A DNA stretch of 64,000 nucleotides, taken from contig CANQJL010000001.1 of the NCBI GenBank assembly GCA_947624245.1, forward strand, positions 1 through 64,000. Reading direction: 5' to 3'. Below are positions 63,595-64,000 of this stretch, piece after piece. The position numbers and the translations under genes were made by a program. A model generated the notes under the pieces. That model saw only the letters and a list, made by a program, of their open reading frames with translations. It searched no databases and was not told the DNA's origin. The DNA is from an uncultured Acetatifactor sp. GTDB lineage: Bacteria; Bacillota; Clostridia; Lachnospirales; Lachnospiraceae. The first letter of the stretch is position 1; the number at the start of each line of letters is the position of its first letter.

Positions 63595-64000
63595 AGATTT
63601 TCACTGCCTTTCAGACGATTTTTGTAAACCGCAATGTTATCGCTCCAGACAAAAGGATATTTTTTTCGAATCTCCTCCAGCTGGGACATTGTATGACAGG
63701 TGCCCGGACCGACCTGTTTTTGCGGGACAATTCGTCCGGTCTTGATATCTTCCCAGTTTTCCCTGAACAACCGCATTATTTCCGCCAGAAGCTTGTTGTA
63801 AGTGCTCTCAAAAGTTTCCCGCACCTCGTCAAATACCATTTCCCGACGGCACAGAATATCTCCCGTGTCCAATTCCTTCTCCATCTGATGAATCGTCACC
63901 CCTTTTGGCGTATTTTCCAAAAAACTGAAAAAATTAGGAGCCGAGCCACGGTTATAAGGAAGCAGCGAAGTGTGCAAATTAATGATTCTGCCCTTCAGTA
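63591..64000 (-). CDS. Formyltransferase-family protein (partial, N-terminus beyond window)
   Basis: The visible 136 C-terminal residues belong to the formyl-tetrahydrofolate-dependent transferase fold: IINLHTSLLPYNRGSAP with the catalytic His, and ELDTGDIL with the catalytic Asp. The frame stays open to the window edge, so the gene starts outside and the Met at 63977 is internal. Such enzymes in sugar clusters N-formylate amino sugars or work beside nonulosonate genes. Coupling to pseG by ATGA overlap supports a shared pathway. Confidence 0.82.
   Translation of the reverse strand, partial: LKGRIINLHTSLLPYNRGSAPNFFSFLENTPKGVTIHQMEKELDTGDILCRREMVFDEVRETFESTYNKLLAEIMRLFRENWEDIKTGRIVPQKQVGPGTCHTMSQLEEIRKKYPFVWSDNIAVYKNRLKGSENL

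Overview
The window looks like the chromosome of a spore-forming, Gram-positive member of the Clostridia, most likely a Lachnospiraceae-type gut bacterium. The reasons are housekeeping genes of Firmicutes type, a PdaA-like cortex deacetylase, LCP wall-ligase proteins, strong GGAGG ribosome sites, near-consensus sigma-A promoters and a base composition in the mid-50s % G+C by eye. No species can be named from sequence alone. I saw no rRNA, tRNA, CRISPR array or insertion sequence.

Left part (1-17 kb): the tail of an unknown gene, guaA, a spore/envelope group (PdaA-like deacetylase, unknown membrane protein, subtilase, LCP protein), an HD-GYP phosphodiesterase, a ZIP metal transporter, and a sodium:alanine-type symporter whose leader carries an apparent transcription attenuator. 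Then come a Zn/Cd-type P-type ATPase with a separate HMA metallochaperone behind an ArsR/SmtB-type operator, a long divergent ClpX, a small membrane protein and an HtrA protease.

Middle and right (17-64 kb): one very large surface-polysaccharide locus, almost all on the minus strand. It holds precursor genes (glmS, pgm, rfbA, rfbB, rfbC, a wecE-type aminotransferase, and pseG near the right edge), an initiating phosphoglycosyltransferase, six GT2 proteins, an LCP ligase, and an ABC export system (Wzm/Wzt). The Wzt has a C-terminal substrate-binding domain and sits beside a methyltransferase-kinase fusion resembling the WbdD chain terminator. No Wzx flippase or Wzy polymerase is seen, so export is inferred to be ABC-dependent. 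Further right, a GtrB/GtrII pair and several large membrane proteins of GT-C type suggest side-branch decoration outside the membrane; the wecE, rfbA and rfbB products would together supply dTDP-Fuc4N. Two paralogous membrane-anchored GH25 lysozymes lie in or next to the export operon.

Inside this locus is a compact A+T-richer cassette (about 44.1-49.8 kb): an amino-acid adenylation enzyme, a free-standing acyl carrier protein, an AAC(3)-fold N-acyltransferase, a GNAT acetyltransferase, a DUF4910 aminopeptidase-like protein and a GT52-like glycosyltransferase. A perfect 34-bp direct repeat flanks it. It reads like an imported module that makes an activated amino acid (or derived acyl group) and attaches it to an amino sugar; this is the best candidate in the window for an undescribed system. 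A second A+T-richer patch starts at about 62.5 kb with pseG and a formyltransferase, pointing to nonulosonate (pseudaminic-type) genes beyond the edge.
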